A stretch of DNA of 64,000 bases from Microbacterium lemovicicum (GCF_003991875.1 NZ_CP031423.1:2294001-2358000), one strand, 5' to 3'; shown: positions 34,503 through 43,680, counted from the stretch's first letter. The notes: generated by a model from the letters alone, not told the origin. A program made the numbers and translations.

Positions 34503-37205
34503 ATGTCCGACCTCGTCTACACCTCGCCCTTGATCCGTGACCTGATCGTCGTCGATGCGGAGGTGGAGCGGATCTGCACGACCTACCGGGGCACCGGGCC
34601 GGTCTTCCTCCTCGCGCGCGAGGTGCGGCTCGCGCAGAACCTGCGGATCACGACGTGCCCGCTCGTCATCGTCGCCGACGTGTTCGACGGCGCGGGCTTC
34701 ACGATCGACGCCTCCGGCGTTGCGGCTCCGAGTTCCGGGCGCAACGGCGACGACGGGGTGCCGCTCCCCATGTCGCAGATGTACTCGCCGGACGGCCGCC
34801 CGATCGCCGGCGGATCGTCCGGCCAGGGCGGTGGTGCCGGGCTCGACGGCGGCAACGGACAGAGCGTCACGATCTACGCGCGTCACACGGTGAATGTCAG
34901 CGTCACGACCGCCGGCGGTGCAGCGTCCAACGGCGGCAGTGGCGGCAACGGCACCGCCGGTGCGAGCGGAGCGATGATCGCCGAGCACACCGAGCAGCGC
35001 GACCTCACGCCCGGGGATCCGTACGACTTCGAGTTCGAAGACGTGGTGATCCCCGAGCAGATCATTCCGGGAACACCCGGCGGAAACGGCGGCTGGGGCG
35101 GGAACGGCGGATCCGGCGGCAGCGGCGGCAGCGTCATGCTGACGTCGTTGTCGGACGGCACCGAGCCGGTGCTCGCGGTCGCCGGCGGCGCGGCTGGCGG
35201 CGGGGGCTACGGAGGGTCGGCCGGCCCGGACGGAGCGGTCTGCGACGCCGCGGCATCCCCCGGCGAGAACGGCGCCCCCGGTGCCTGGGGCGCCGACGGG
35301 GCCGTGGTGCGCACGACGGTGTCGGAGGAGGACTTCGTCGCGGGACTCCGCCCGCTGCTCGACTCGACCGGCCCGTCGTGGGCCAACTACTGGGCGCCGT
35401 TCCGCATCGCCATGGGCGACTGGCACTACCACCGCTTCACCCCGAGCGCCGCCGAGCCCGGAGACGCCGGAGAGCTCGCGGCGCTCGAGCTGCAGCGCGG
35501 CCTCGAGCTGCAGCCCGACAACGGCGTCGCCCTGCAGCTGCGCGAGCAGATGGTCGGCGTCCCCCGCGACGGCGGCGACGGTGCGCGCGCGTGGGTCGGT
35601 GGCGCGGCGAACGCGGTCGGACTGTCGCCGCAGCTCGACATCCTGCCCGACTTCCCGACCTACATCGATGCCTTCCAGGGGTTCGTGCCCCTGGCATCCG
35701 CGTTCCTCTTCTCCGGCATCGACGACGTGCTGCAGGCGGGCACAAAGGAGGCGCTGGCCGGGATGGTGCGCGAGCAGCAGAAGGCTGTCGACCTCGCGCG
35801 CGACCGGTTCGAGAAGGACGTGAGCATCGGGACGTCGGAGAGGGACATCGCCGCCAAGGAGGCGGAGTTCATCCAGCAGCAGCTCGACCAGGCGACCACC
35901 GACATCACGGACGCTATGGCGAAGATGAAGGACACCCCGTTCCGCTTCGGCGACATCATCGGCACCGTCGCAGCCGTCGCGGGAGCCGTCGCCGGTGTCA
36001 TCGCGGCGATCCCGACGCTCGGAGCGAGCCTCGTGGCGGCGGTGCCGGCGATGGTCAGCCTTGTCAGCACCGTGACGGCGCAGGCCGAGCCGATCGCCAA
36101 GGCGCTGCTGGCGGGCACTCCGGCCGACACGAAGCAGGTCGAGGAGGCCTACAAGAAGGTGGGCAAGAGCGTCGACGCGGTGATCGGGGCGGGCAAGACG
36201 ATCGTGAACTTCGTCACCCTCGTGCAGAACCTGACGACCGCGCCTGGCGCCGACAACGCCGAGCAGATCGCGCTCGTGCGCCGGGGCGCGGAGCTCGCCC
36301 ACCAGCTGCTGATCGCGCAGAACCGGGTGGCGCTCGCCGACCAGCGGATCGCAGCGGCGCAGTCGCAGGCGGCTCGCGCCGCGGAGCTGGTGCAGCAGGC
36401 GGGCGCCCTCGCCGACGGCGTGCAGCTCGATGCCGCGGGGGTGCGCCAGGTCGGACTGCTCGCGATCCGCATCGCCGGCGCGAACGCGGAGGCCCTGAAC
36501 AGCATGGCGTTCCGCGCGGCGCGCGCAGTGGAGATCCTCACGCTCGAGCCGCAGGCCGAGAACATCGCACTCGACGCCGGCATGCTCAGCCCCGAGGTCT
36601 GGCAGCGCTACTCCGAGGACGCGATCACCCCCACCGAGCTGGCCGGCCTGCTGACGGCGTCCTGGGGTCGCATGCTCCAGCCGATCGGCATGCAGCAGGA
36701 CTACCTCGCCTACTTCCAGCAGCGCCACGATCAGGACGTGCTGACCCGGATCTACCGGCCCGCCGACCCCGAGTTCCGGTCGCTGCTGTCGACGGGGCGC
36801 TTCACCTTCGAGGTGGATGCTGCAGCCCTCCCCTCCGGGCGCGCGGACGCCAAGACGCGCAGCGTGCGCCTGGCGCTCGTCGGCGCCGATCACCCGAGCG
36901 GCGGGATCTCGTGCGAGGTGCGGCACGGCGGAGCGTATTCACAGCGGCGGCAGAGCGGTGAGATCGACGTGCAGCTGCTCGAGCCGCAGATCAGCACGCG
37001 GCGCGCGCAGTTCACCCGGCTCACCGCCGAGAACGAGTCGATCGCGGACGTGCCGCTGACCGCGCCGCTGTCGCTGCGGTTCTGGGGTCGCGGCATCGGC
37101 GGGGAGTGGGGCGTGTCGGTCGTCGGCGCGCAGGAGAACGCTGGGATCGACCTGTCGGGCCTGACGGAGATCCAGGTGGAGATCCGCTATCAGTTCGTCC
37201 GGTGA
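34503..37205 (+). CDS. 900-residue Gly-rich/coiled-coil protein with a hydrophobic segment, possible pore-former
   Basis: Layout: residues 1-75 beta-like; about 75-275 Gly-rich, with runs such as GGSSGQGGGAGLDGGNGQ and GGNGGWGGNGGSGGSGGS; about 280-415 mixed; about 415-480 a coiled coil (EAEFIQQQLDQATTDITDAM); about 483-520 a long hydrophobic segment (IIGTVAAVAGAVAGVIAAIP, then LGASLVAAVPAMVSLVSTV); about 530-660 more coiled coil; C-terminal 170 residues beta-rich, ending DLSGLTEIQVEIRYQFVR. No signal peptide. A hydrophobic hairpin flanked by coiled coils is the plan of alpha-helical pore-forming toxins, and the C-terminal end recalls the last domain of TcA-type toxin subunits. This is an architectural guess. 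The preceding GAAGGAATG gives a ribosome site overlapping an upstream ATG. Confidence 0.7.
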   Translation: MSDLVYTSPLIRDLIVVDAEVERICTTYRGTGPVFLLAREVRLAQNLRITTCPLVIVADVFDGAGFTIDASGVAAPSSGRNGDDGVPLPMSQMYSPDGRPIAGGSSGQGGGAGLDGGNGQSVTIYARHTVNVSVTTAGGAASNGGSGGNGTAGASGAMIAEHTEQRDLTPGDPYDFEFEDVVIPEQIIPGTPGGNGGWGGNGGSGGSGGSVMLTSLSDGTEPVLAVAGGAAGGGGYGGSAGPDGAVCDAAASPGENGAPGAWGADGAVVRTTVSEEDFVAGLRPLLDSTGPSWANYWAPFRIAMGDWHYHRFTPSAAEPGDAGELAALELQRGLELQPDNGVALQLREQMVGVPRDGGDGARAWVGGAANAVGLSPQLDILPDFPTYIDAFQGFVPLASAFLFSGIDDVLQAGTKEALAGMVREQQKAVDLARDRFEKDVSIGTSERDIAAKEAEFIQQQLDQATTDITDAMAKMKDTPFRFGDIIGTVAAVAGAVAGVIAAIPTLGASLVAAVPAMVSLVSTVTAQAEPIAKALLAGTPADTKQVEEAYKKVGKSVDAVIGAGKTIVNFVTLVQNLTTAPGADNAEQIALVRRGAELAHQLLIAQNRVALADQRIAAAQSQAARAAELVQQAGALADGVQLDAAGVRQVGLLAIRIAGANAEALNSMAFRAARAVEILTLEPQAENIALDAGMLSPEVWQRYSEDAITPTELAGLLTASWGRMLQPIGMQQDYLAYFQQRHDQDVLTRIYRPADPEFRSLLSTGRFTFEVDAAALPSGRADAKTRSVRLALVGADHPSGGISCEVRHGGAYSQRRQSGEIDVQLLEPQISTRRAQFTRLTAENESIADVPLTAPLSLRFWGRGIGGEWGVSVVGAQENAGIDLSGLTEIQVEIRYQFVR

Positions 37206-37230
37206 GGCTGCACGGTCGTCGAGCTTCTCG

Positions 37231-37313
37231 CTCGGCGGGCCGCGCTCGGCGGGCCGCGCTCGGCGGGCGGCCCCGGCAGGCGGCGCTCGGCGGGCGGCGC
37301 TCGGCGGGCGGCG
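37231..37313. repeat. 14-bp GC-rich tandem repeat, six units
   Basis: Units of CTCGGCGGGCCGCG or CTCGGCGGGCGGCG start at 37231, 37245, 37259, 37286 and 37300, with a degenerate 13-nt unit at 37273. The tract fills the gap between two convergent genes. No transcript or protein function is evident. Confidence 0.8.
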
Positions 37314-37378
37314 CTCGGCCGATAGCGCTCTGCGCTCGGCCGGTGGCGGGATGCTCGGCTGGCTCGGCGAGCGGGGTG

Positions 37379-37933
37379 TCACTCGGCGACGTCGATCAAG
37401 ACCTCGTTGCGGCGGAGGAACCACGGCTTGTACGGCGGATCGAAGCGGGCGAAGCGCGGCTCCCCCGTCACGGTGAGGCCGGCCGCGCGGACGGCGGCGA
37501 GGAGCTCGGCCCGGTGCTCGCGCCACGACTCCTCCTTCCACCGTCCGGAGAACGTCGTGACGGCGACGAGCTGCGCGGGCACGGTGCGGATGTGCACCTC
37601 GGGCGCGGTCGGCTCGGGGGCGTCGGCCTCGGTCATGCCGGCGGGCAGGACGAACGCGACGGCGTAGCCGTCCTTGCCGCTCGACTGCACCACGGGGGCG
37701 GTCATCGCGATCTTCTGCGACGACGACTGCACCACCGGTGCGGTCATCGCGATCTTCTGCGTCACCCGGTTGGCTCCGCTGATGTATCCGAACAGGGGGC
37801 GGAACGCCCGGTTCCCGGCATCCTCGAAGTCGACGTCCGTGACGATCGTCTCGGCGACGACGTGCTCGGGGTACCGGCGCAGCTCCCACCCCTCCTCGGC
37901 GCGGATCACCTCGTATGGTTGCTGCTCGGTCAT
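37379..37933 (-). CDS. SOUL-family haem-binding protein
   Basis: A 184-residue SOUL/HBP domain protein: YEVIRAEEGWELRRYPEHVV at the start, FRPLFGYISGANRVTQKIAM in the middle and FARFDPPYKPWFLRRNEVLI at the end. The conserved KIAMTAPVVQSS motif is present twice in tandem (about residues 60-86), a duplication seen in many bacterial members. Members bind haem or related tetrapyrroles with modest affinity; the cellular role here is unknown. It is convergent with the 900-residue gene. Confidence 0.9.
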   Translation of the reverse strand: MTEQQPYEVIRAEEGWELRRYPEHVVAETIVTDVDFEDAGNRAFRPLFGYISGANRVTQKIAMTAPVVQSSSQKIAMTAPVVQSSGKDGYAVAFVLPAGMTEADAPEPTAPEVHIRTVPAQLVAVTTFSGRWKEESWREHRAELLAAVRAAGLTVTGEPRFARFDPPYKPWFLRRNEVLIDVAE

Positions 37934-38042
37934 GGCACGAGGCTACGCCCGCTGCCAGGCGCGGGCTCCGGTCGTGCTGAGGACGCAGCATCCGTTCTCT
38001 GTGGATCTCCGGTGGTCGCGGCATCCGTCATCGGACCATCCG

Positions 38043-41000
38043 TCATCGGAAGTCGCGGGACTGGTGCGTCAGCCCCACCCGGAGATCATCGATCTGGTCG
38101 GCGACGATGTTGATCACCCCCTCGACAGAGCGCTCGAGGATGCCGCGCACGATCAGAGCAGGCGAATCGCGGACGACCCGGCGGTACCGGGTCCACACCC
38201 CGACCGAGCAGATGACGTTCATGAGCCCCTGCTCGTCTTCGAGGTTGAGGAAGGTGAGCCCGGATGCCGTCGCCGGGCGCTGCCGGTGGGTGACGAGTCC
38301 GGCGACCTCGACCCTCCGGCCGGGCTCGTGGGAACGCAGCTCGCGGGAGACGAGCACGCCGCGGGCGTCGAGTCCGGAGCGGTAGTGGGTCATCGGGTGG
38401 TCGTCGGTGGAGACCCCCGTGGCCCAGAGGTCGGCGGCGAGACGCTCGTAGCTCGTGGGATCGGCGAACAGAGGGGGCTGCACGGAGACCATCGAGTCGG
38501 GGAGGAACTCGACGCGGTCCTGCGAGGCGGAGCCGGCGAGCCAGATCGCCTCGCGACGGCTGATGCCGAGGCTGTCGAACACTCCGGCGGTGGCGAGCGC
38601 CTCGATGTGGGCGGTGGTGACCCCGGTGCGGCGGACGAGGTCGCGCAGGTCGCGGTAGTCGCCGTTTGCCCGGCGCTCTGTGACGATGCGGGTGGCGATC
38701 GTCTCGCCGATGCCCTTGATCGCGGCGAGGCCGAGGCGCACGGCGAAGCGTCCGTCGCGGCGATGGGCCTCGGACACGTCGGGCTCGGTGATGTCGAACT
38801 CGCCCGTGGGCGGCTGGCGCCGGTGGGTGCAGGCGTCGAGGCCGGTCGGGGGGAGCGTGAAGGGGCCGGGACGTCTCGACTCGTCGGGCTCGCTCGACGG
38901 GTCGGTGGTGCCGGGGCGTTTCGCCTCGTCGGGCTCGCTCGACGGTCGGGTGGGATCGGGGCGTTTCGGCTCGTCGGGCTCGCTCGACGGTCGGGTGGGA
39001 TCGGGGGCGGGCGGGACCACCGGTTCGAGGGAGGGCTCGACGGAGCTCGCATGGAGGTCGGGGCGGCGCACCTCCACGCCGTGCCGGCGGGCGTCGGCGG
39101 TGAGCGTCGCCGGGGAGTAGAAGCCCATCGGCTGCGCGCGCAGCAGTCCGGCGAGGAACGCCGCCGGATAGTGCAGCTTGATCCACGAGCTGGCGTAGAC
39201 GAGCAGCCCGAACGACAGCGAGTGCGACTCGGCGAACCCGAAGTTCGCGAACGCCTTGATCTTCGTGTAGATCGCGTCGGCGTCCTCGCCGACGAGCCCG
39301 TTCGAAGCCATCCCCTCATACAGCTTCTTCTTGAGCGAGTCGATCCGCTCGATCCCCCGCTTCGAGCCCATCGCCCGGCGGAGGAGGTCGGCATCCTCTC
39401 CGGTCACTCCCCCGACGGCGACGGCCATCTGCATGAGCTGCTCCTGGAAGACCGGCACGCCGAGGGTGCGCTCCAGCACCGGCTCCAGCTTCGGGTGCGG
39501 GTAGGTCACCGACTCCTGTCCGAGCTTGCGGCGGACGAACGGATGCACTGCGCCGCCCTGGATCGGACCGGGACGGATCAGCGCGATCTCCACGACGAGG
39601 TCGTAGTACTTCCGCGGCTGCAGGCGCGGCAGCAGCCCCATCTGCGCGCGCGACTCGACCTGGAACACGCCGATCGAGTCCGCCCGGCACAGCATGTCGT
39701 AGACCGCCTTCTCCTCCTTCGGCAGCGTCGAGAGCTCCCACTCCTCCCCCGTCGCGCCGCGGATGAGATCGAAGCAGTACTGCAGGGCAGCCAGCATCCC
39801 GAGCCCGAGGAGGTCGAATTTGACCAGGCCCATCCAGGCGGCGTCGTCTTTGTCCCACTGGATGACGGTGCGCTCGTCCATGCGGGCGTGCTCGATCGGC
39901 ACCACCTCCCCCACCGGGCGGTCAGTGAGCACCATCCCCCCGGAGTGGATGCCGAGGTGCCGCGGGGCCTTCAGCAGCTCGGTGGCGTACTCGATCACCT
40001 GGTCGGGGATGTTGTGGTCGGGACCGGACTCGAGCTTCGCGCCCCACCCCTCGATCTGTTTCGACCAGGCGTCCTGCTGTCCGGGCGAGTGTCCGAGCGC
40101 CTTGGCCATGTCGCGGACGGCGTTCTTCGGCCGGTACTGGATGACGTTCGCGACCTGCGCCGCCCGCTCGCGCCCGTAGCGGCGGTACACCCACTGGATG
40201 ATCTCCTCGCGCCGGTCGGAGTCGAAGTCGACGTCGATGTCGGGCTCCTCGTCGCGCAGGCTCGACAGGAACCGCTCGAACGGCAGCTGGTAGGCGATCG
40301 AGTCGACGGCCGTGATGTCGAGCAGGTAGCAGACGGCGCTGTTGGCCGCGGACCCGCGACCCTGACACAGGATGCCGCGGCGCCGGGCTTCCTGGACGAT
40401 GTCGTAGACGATCAGGAAGTAACCCGGGAAGTCCTTCATTTCGATGACGCCGAGCTCCTTCTCGATGCGGGCGCGGTCGTCGTCGGTGGCGTCGGGATAC
40501 TTGCGGGGCACCGCCTCCCACACGATCTGGCGGAGGTAGGACATCGGCGTGTGCCCCTCGGGCACCTCCTGCTTGGGCAGGGCGGGGCGGGCGCGGCGCA
40601 GCGGGAAGGCCAGCTCGTCGGCGAGGGTCACCGTGCGGGCGACGGCTCCGGGGTAGCGGGCGAAGCGGGCCTGCATCTCGGCGCCGGAGCGCAGGTGCGC
40701 GCCGGCGTGGACGGGGAGCCAGCCGTCGAGCTCGTCGAGTCCGCGGTTGGCGCGCACCGCGGCGACAGCGGCGGCGAGGTGCTGACGCTCGGGCGCGGCG
40801 TAGTGGACGTTGTTCGTCGCGATGATGGGGAGGCGCCTCTCGGCGGCGAGCGCGACCAGCACGTCGTTGGCTCGGGAGTCGAGCGGGTCGCCGTGGTCGA
40901 TGAGCTCGACGTGCACCGCGTCTCGTCCGAAGAGGTCGACGAGGTGGTCGAGCTCGCGGGCGGCGGCGTCGATTCCGGATGCGGTGATGCCCCGGCCCGC

Positions 41001-41624
41001 GCCGGCCAGGGCGCGGCGGACGGCTCCCTTGCGGCATCCGGTCAGCACCGCCCAGTGCGGATCGGCGGGTCCGCCCGCCTGGGCCGCGAGCTCCTCGAGG
41101 TCGTAGCGCGGGCGACCCTTCTCGGCGCCCTGCAGCTGGGCATGGGTGATGGCGCCGGCGAGGCGGTGGTAGCCCTCCTCGCCGCGGGCGAGCACGAGCA
41201 GGTGCGCGCCGACCGGGTCGGCCTCGCCGTTCTGCGGCGCGGGCAGCTCGAGTGACAGCTCGGCGCCGAACACCGTCTTCAGCTGGAGCGCCTCGGCCGC
41301 CTCGGCGAAGCGGACGATGCCGTAGAAGCCGTCGTGGTCGGTGACGGCCAGGGCGTGCAGGCCGAGGCGCTCGGCCTCTTCGGCGAGATCTTCCGGGGAG
41401 GAGGCGCCGTCGAGGAAGGAGTAGGAGGAGTGCGCGTGCAGCTCGGCGTAGGGCACGACGTCGTCGGGGCGCGGGATCTCGGGTGCGATGTACGCCCCGC
41501 GCTTGCGCGACCATGCCGGGCTGTCGCCGCCGTCGGCCCCGGCGGGCACGACACCCGGGCGGCGGCGGTCGCTGAGCAGCCGCTCCATCTCGGACCACGG
41601 GACGCTCGGGTTGTTGAAGCCCAT
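38043..41624 (-). CDS. dnaE2: error-prone DNA polymerase III alpha subunit DnaE2
   Basis: A 1193-residue C-family polymerase. The N-terminal PHP domain (VVPYAELHAHSSYSFLDGAS), catalytic palm (CQGRGSAANSAVCYLLDITA, EEPDIDVDFDSDRREEIIQW), fingers, helix-hairpin-helix and an OB domain near the C-terminus are in order. The start MGFNNPSVPWSEMERLLSDR is characteristic of actinobacterial DnaE2, which works with ImuA and ImuB in damage-induced mutagenesis. A lineage-specific insertion of three near-identical 15-residue units (RPSSEPDEPKRPDPT-like, about 38870-39010) lengthens it beyond the usual size. The ATG overlaps the stop of the small Ser/Pro-rich ORF (TGATG). Confidence 0.97.
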   Translation of the reverse strand: MGFNNPSVPWSEMERLLSDRRRPGVVPAGADGGDSPAWSRKRGAYIAPEIPRPDDVVPYAELHAHSSYSFLDGASSPEDLAEEAERLGLHALAVTDHDGFYGIVRFAEAAEALQLKTVFGAELSLELPAPQNGEADPVGAHLLVLARGEEGYHRLAGAITHAQLQGAEKGRPRYDLEELAAQAGGPADPHWAVLTGCRKGAVRRALAGAGRGITASGIDAAARELDHLVDLFGRDAVHVELIDHGDPLDSRANDVLVALAAERRLPIIATNNVHYAAPERQHLAAAVAAVRANRGLDELDGWLPVHAGAHLRSGAEMQARFARYPGAVARTVTLADELAFPLRRARPALPKQEVPEGHTPMSYLRQIVWEAVPRKYPDATDDDRARIEKELGVIEMKDFPGYFLIVYDIVQEARRRGILCQGRGSAANSAVCYLLDITAVDSIAYQLPFERFLSSLRDEEPDIDVDFDSDRREEIIQWVYRRYGRERAAQVANVIQYRPKNAVRDMAKALGHSPGQQDAWSKQIEGWGAKLESGPDHNIPDQVIEYATELLKAPRHLGIHSGGMVLTDRPVGEVVPIEHARMDERTVIQWDKDDAAWMGLVKFDLLGLGMLAALQYCFDLIRGATGEEWELSTLPKEEKAVYDMLCRADSIGVFQVESRAQMGLLPRLQPRKYYDLVVEIALIRPGPIQGGAVHPFVRRKLGQESVTYPHPKLEPVLERTLGVPVFQEQLMQMAVAVGGVTGEDADLLRRAMGSKRGIERIDSLKKKLYEGMASNGLVGEDADAIYTKIKAFANFGFAESHSLSFGLLVYASSWIKLHYPAAFLAGLLRAQPMGFYSPATLTADARRHGVEVRRPDLHASSVEPSLEPVVPPAPDPTRPSSEPDEPKRPDPTRPSSEPDEAKRPGTTDPSSEPDESRRPGPFTLPPTGLDACTHRRQPPTGEFDITEPDVSEAHRRDGRFAVRLGLAAIKGIGETIATRIVTERRANGDYRDLRDLVRRTGVTTAHIEALATAGVFDSLGISRREAIWLAGSASQDRVEFLPDSMVSVQPPLFADPTSYERLAADLWATGVSTDDHPMTHYRSGLDARGVLVSRELRSHEPGRRVEVAGLVTHRQRPATASGLTFLNLEDEQGLMNVICSVGVWTRYRRVVRDSPALIVRGILERSVEGVINIVADQIDDLRVGLTHQSRDFR
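38870..39010. repeat. three-unit 45-bp tandem repeat inside dnaE2
   Basis: Each unit contains a GGGCTCGCTCGACGG word followed by a GGGGCGTTTCG-type word. In protein it reads PSSEPDE(P/A/S)(K/R)RPG-like with Pro, Ser, Glu and Arg only. It is in frame, so the polymerase stays open. The insertion is probably a flexible surface loop. Confidence 0.85.
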
Positions 41625-41836
41625 CAGCGTGCTCCGGGGCGCGGGGTGCTGTGCGGGCTGTGCGGGCTGGGCGGGCTGGGCGGGCTCGGCGCAGAGCTGT
41701 TCGGGCTGTGCGGGCTCGCCGCAGAGCTGTTCGGGCTGTGCGGGCTCGACGGGCTGTGCGGGCTCGCCACAGAGCTGTTCGTGCTTTGGGGCCGACGCGG
41801 TCGGCGCTCGGGCCTCCTCGGCGCAGGCTCAGTCAT
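41624..41836 (-). CDS. 70-residue Ser/Pro-rich ORF coupling imuB to dnaE2
   Basis: An ORF starting MTEPAPRRPERRPRRPQSTN and then almost purely Ser, Pro, His and Asn in repeats such as SPHSPNSSAASPHSPNSSAP. Its ATG lies inside the last codons of imuB, and its TGA overlaps the ATG of dnaE2 (TGATG), so it would hand ribosomes from one gene to the next. The DNA is a tandem array of GGGCTGTGCGGGCTC-like units (about 41650-41790). It may be a translational bridge over an expanded repeat rather than a functional protein. Alternatively it is a short disordered partner protein. Confidence 0.5.
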   Translation of the reverse strand: MTEPAPRRPERRPRRPQSTNSSVASPHSPSSPHSPNSSAASPHSPNSSAPSPPSPPSPHSPHSTPRPGAR

Positions 41837-43388
41837 AGCGCGCCTCCGCCTGCCACCGGTCGTCTTCCCACACGAGCAGCCACGCGATCTGGTCGGTGTC
41901 GACGACCTGAAATCGGTGCGCGCGACGGGAGCGCGCAGCATCCCATCCCCTCTCCATCACCGGCCACGGACCCGCCCACGCCGTCACGCCGCGGCGCCGC
42001 CCGCTCTCGACGAACATCGCGGGCGCGTCGCTGAGCTCCCCGCGCTCGCCGACGCCGATCGGCAGGCCGTCGGCGCCGGTGACCCGCACGTCGCGCGGAT
42101 CGGGGAACACCGTCGTCGGCAGCGGGTCGGGCAGGCTCCCCGGCCAGGGGCGGGCGCGCTCCTTGGCGAGCACGACCCGGTCGCCCCACGGCACCTGCAC
42201 CTGCCGCTCGGCGAGCCAGCGGCCTCCCCCGATCGCGGAGGTGACCACGCCGCGATGGCCGAGCATCGCCTGCACGCGCGAGAGGGCGTGATGCACGCGC
42301 TCCTCCGGTCCGGAGCCGAAGATCGCCGGCGTGTGGTGGGACGCGGCATCCACCGCCTCCGGCTCGATGCGTACGAGGGCGACGCCGCTCGCAAGACCTC
42401 CCTCGCCCTGCGCCTCGCCCAGCTGCCAGCGCACCCGGTCGACGACGGCCGCGGCGTCGAAGGACGCGGGGTGCAGCCACACCCGCTCCGATCGCTCACC
42501 GCGGTCGCCGGTGAGCTCCACGCGCAGCTCGGTGCAAACGAGGTCGTGGGCGCCGAGGCGGGTGAGGAATTCCTCCGCGGCGATGCGCATGCCGAACGCG
42601 ATCTGGTCGGCGATCTCGAGCGGCGGCTCGAACGCCACCTCGCGGTGGAGCTCGGGCGGCGGGGTGCGGGGCTGGACGGGGTGGGAGTCCTGGCCGGCGG
42701 CGAGGGCGTGCAGGCGGAGTCCGCGGTCGCCGAACCGCTCGCGCACCCGGTCGCGCTCGAGGCCGGCGAAGTCGCCGAGGGTCTGCACGCCGAGGCGGGC
42801 GAGGAGACCCACGAGGTCGTCGGTCGCGCCCCACGCCGCCCACACGTCGCCGAGGACCGTGACGGGAAGGCGGGCGAGGAAGGATGCCGCGGCTCCCGGG
42901 TCGATCACACTGACCGGGTCGTCGGGGCCGGTGCCGAAGCGGGCGGCCTGCTCGGCGGTGAAGGGTCCGTCGGCGACACCCGCGCGAACGCCCTCGAGTC
43001 CGTGTGCGGTGAGGACCTGGCGCAGCACCTGCGCCGCGCTGGCCTCTCCTCCGTAGTAGCGCGCCGGTCCGCGGGCGCGGAGCGCGCAGAGCCCTGGTCG
43101 CACGATCTGCACGCCGGGCGCCTGCTCCTCCACGGCGGAGACGACCGGGCTGAAGGCCCGCGCGTCGCGCGCCGGGTCGGACGGCACGATGGTCAGCCCC
43201 GGGCACGCCGCCTGGGCGTCACGGCGCCGCTGACCGCGGCGCACGCCCTCCGCCCGCGCCGCAGCCGAGCAGGCGACGACGAGATTGCGCTCGACGACGG
43301 CGATCGGCTCGTCGAGCCCGTAGGCGGACGGGCCGGTGCCGGTGTCGCGCAGCAGCGCGGTGACCGGCCAGTCGGGGAACCACAGCAC
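41829..43388 (-). CDS. imuB: ImuB, Y-family polymerase-like mutasome adaptor
   Basis: The body of ImuB from the conserved LVLWFPDWPVTALL start to the C-terminus (519 residues from the GTG at 43388). It has AVVERNLVVACSAAARAEGV and RRDAQAACPGLTIVPSDPAR, as in ImuB/DinP-like proteins, which lack the full acidic triad and act as adaptors binding the sliding clamp, ImuA and DnaE2. The frame stays open upstream as an Ala/Pro-rich leader to about 43515. There the reading appears to switch to the frame of the ATG at 43756 (MADARSTQMLDFRALHDTAT), which lies 1 nt after the imuA stop. So the complete gene is probably 41829-43756 with a one-base frame break in a G5 run (see findings). Confidence 0.9.
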   Translation of the reverse strand: MLWFPDWPVTALLRDTGTGPSAYGLDEPIAVVERNLVVACSAAARAEGVRRGQRRRDAQAACPGLTIVPSDPARDARAFSPVVSAVEEQAPGVQIVRPGLCALRARGPARYYGGEASAAQVLRQVLTAHGLEGVRAGVADGPFTAEQAARFGTGPDDPVSVIDPGAAASFLARLPVTVLGDVWAAWGATDDLVGLLARLGVQTLGDFAGLERDRVRERFGDRGLRLHALAAGQDSHPVQPRTPPPELHREVAFEPPLEIADQIAFGMRIAAEEFLTRLGAHDLVCTELRVELTGDRGERSERVWLHPASFDAAAVVDRVRWQLGEAQGEGGLASGVALVRIEPEAVDAASHHTPAIFGSGPEERVHHALSRVQAMLGHRGVVTSAIGGGRWLAERQVQVPWGDRVVLAKERARPWPGSLPDPLPTTVFPDPRDVRVTGADGLPIGVGERGELSDAPAMFVESGRRRGVTAWAGPWPVMERGWDAARSRRAHRFQVVDTDQIAWLLVWEDDRWQAEARYD

Positions 43389-43439
43389 CAGACTCCGGAC
43401 CGGCTGAGCCGTGCCGGGAGGGAGAGCCTCGGCGGGTGG

Positions 43440-43680
43440 GGCAGGTTGAGGAGGCGCCGCCGGGCGGGGTGCCGCCGGTGCGCGGGGTGCCGGTGCGCGG
43501 GGTGCCGGTGCGCGGGGGCCGCCGGGCGGGGTGCCGCCGGGTGAGGGGCCGCCGGGCGGGGCTCCGCGGGGCGAGGTTCCGCCGGGCGGGGCGCCGCCGG
43601 GCGCGGGGCCGGTGCGGCCGGGCGGGGGCCCGGCGGGCGGGGGCCCGGCGGGCGGGATGCCGGGCGGGATGCCGGTGCCG
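43440..43680. repeat. GC-rich repeat tract in the imuB leader
   Basis: Degenerate tandem words such as GGTGCGCGGGGTGCC and GCCGGGCGGGG fill about 240 bp. On the minus strand they encode Pro/Ala/Arg-rich peptide. A G5 run at about 43514-43518 breaks the otherwise regular G4 pattern and coincides with the change of reading frame. Confidence 0.75.

Noticed and set aside
34251..36926. An 891-codon open frame on the minus strand opposite the Gly-rich protein gene
   Set aside because: It is antisense to a gene with clear domain order, has His/Arg/Asp/Leu-rich shadow composition and no recognisable motif. Long antisense frames are expected at this GC content.
37231..37313. Tandem repeats here and at 43440-43680 as a possible CRISPR array
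   Set aside because: The units are 14-15 bp, abut each other without spacers and are GC-rich slippage repeats. No cas gene is present in the window.
37379..37933. Tandem KIAMTAPVVQSS duplication in the SOUL protein as a novel event
   Set aside because: A doubled KIAMTAPV motif is, to my knowledge, common in bacterial SOUL proteins, so it is not unusual here.
37674..41255. A 1193-codon plus-strand open frame opposite dnaE2
   Set aside because: dnaE2 on the other strand is unmistakable; the plus-strand reading lacks any domain and has typical shadow composition. The same reasoning removes large frames opposite imuB, groEL and the XPB gene.
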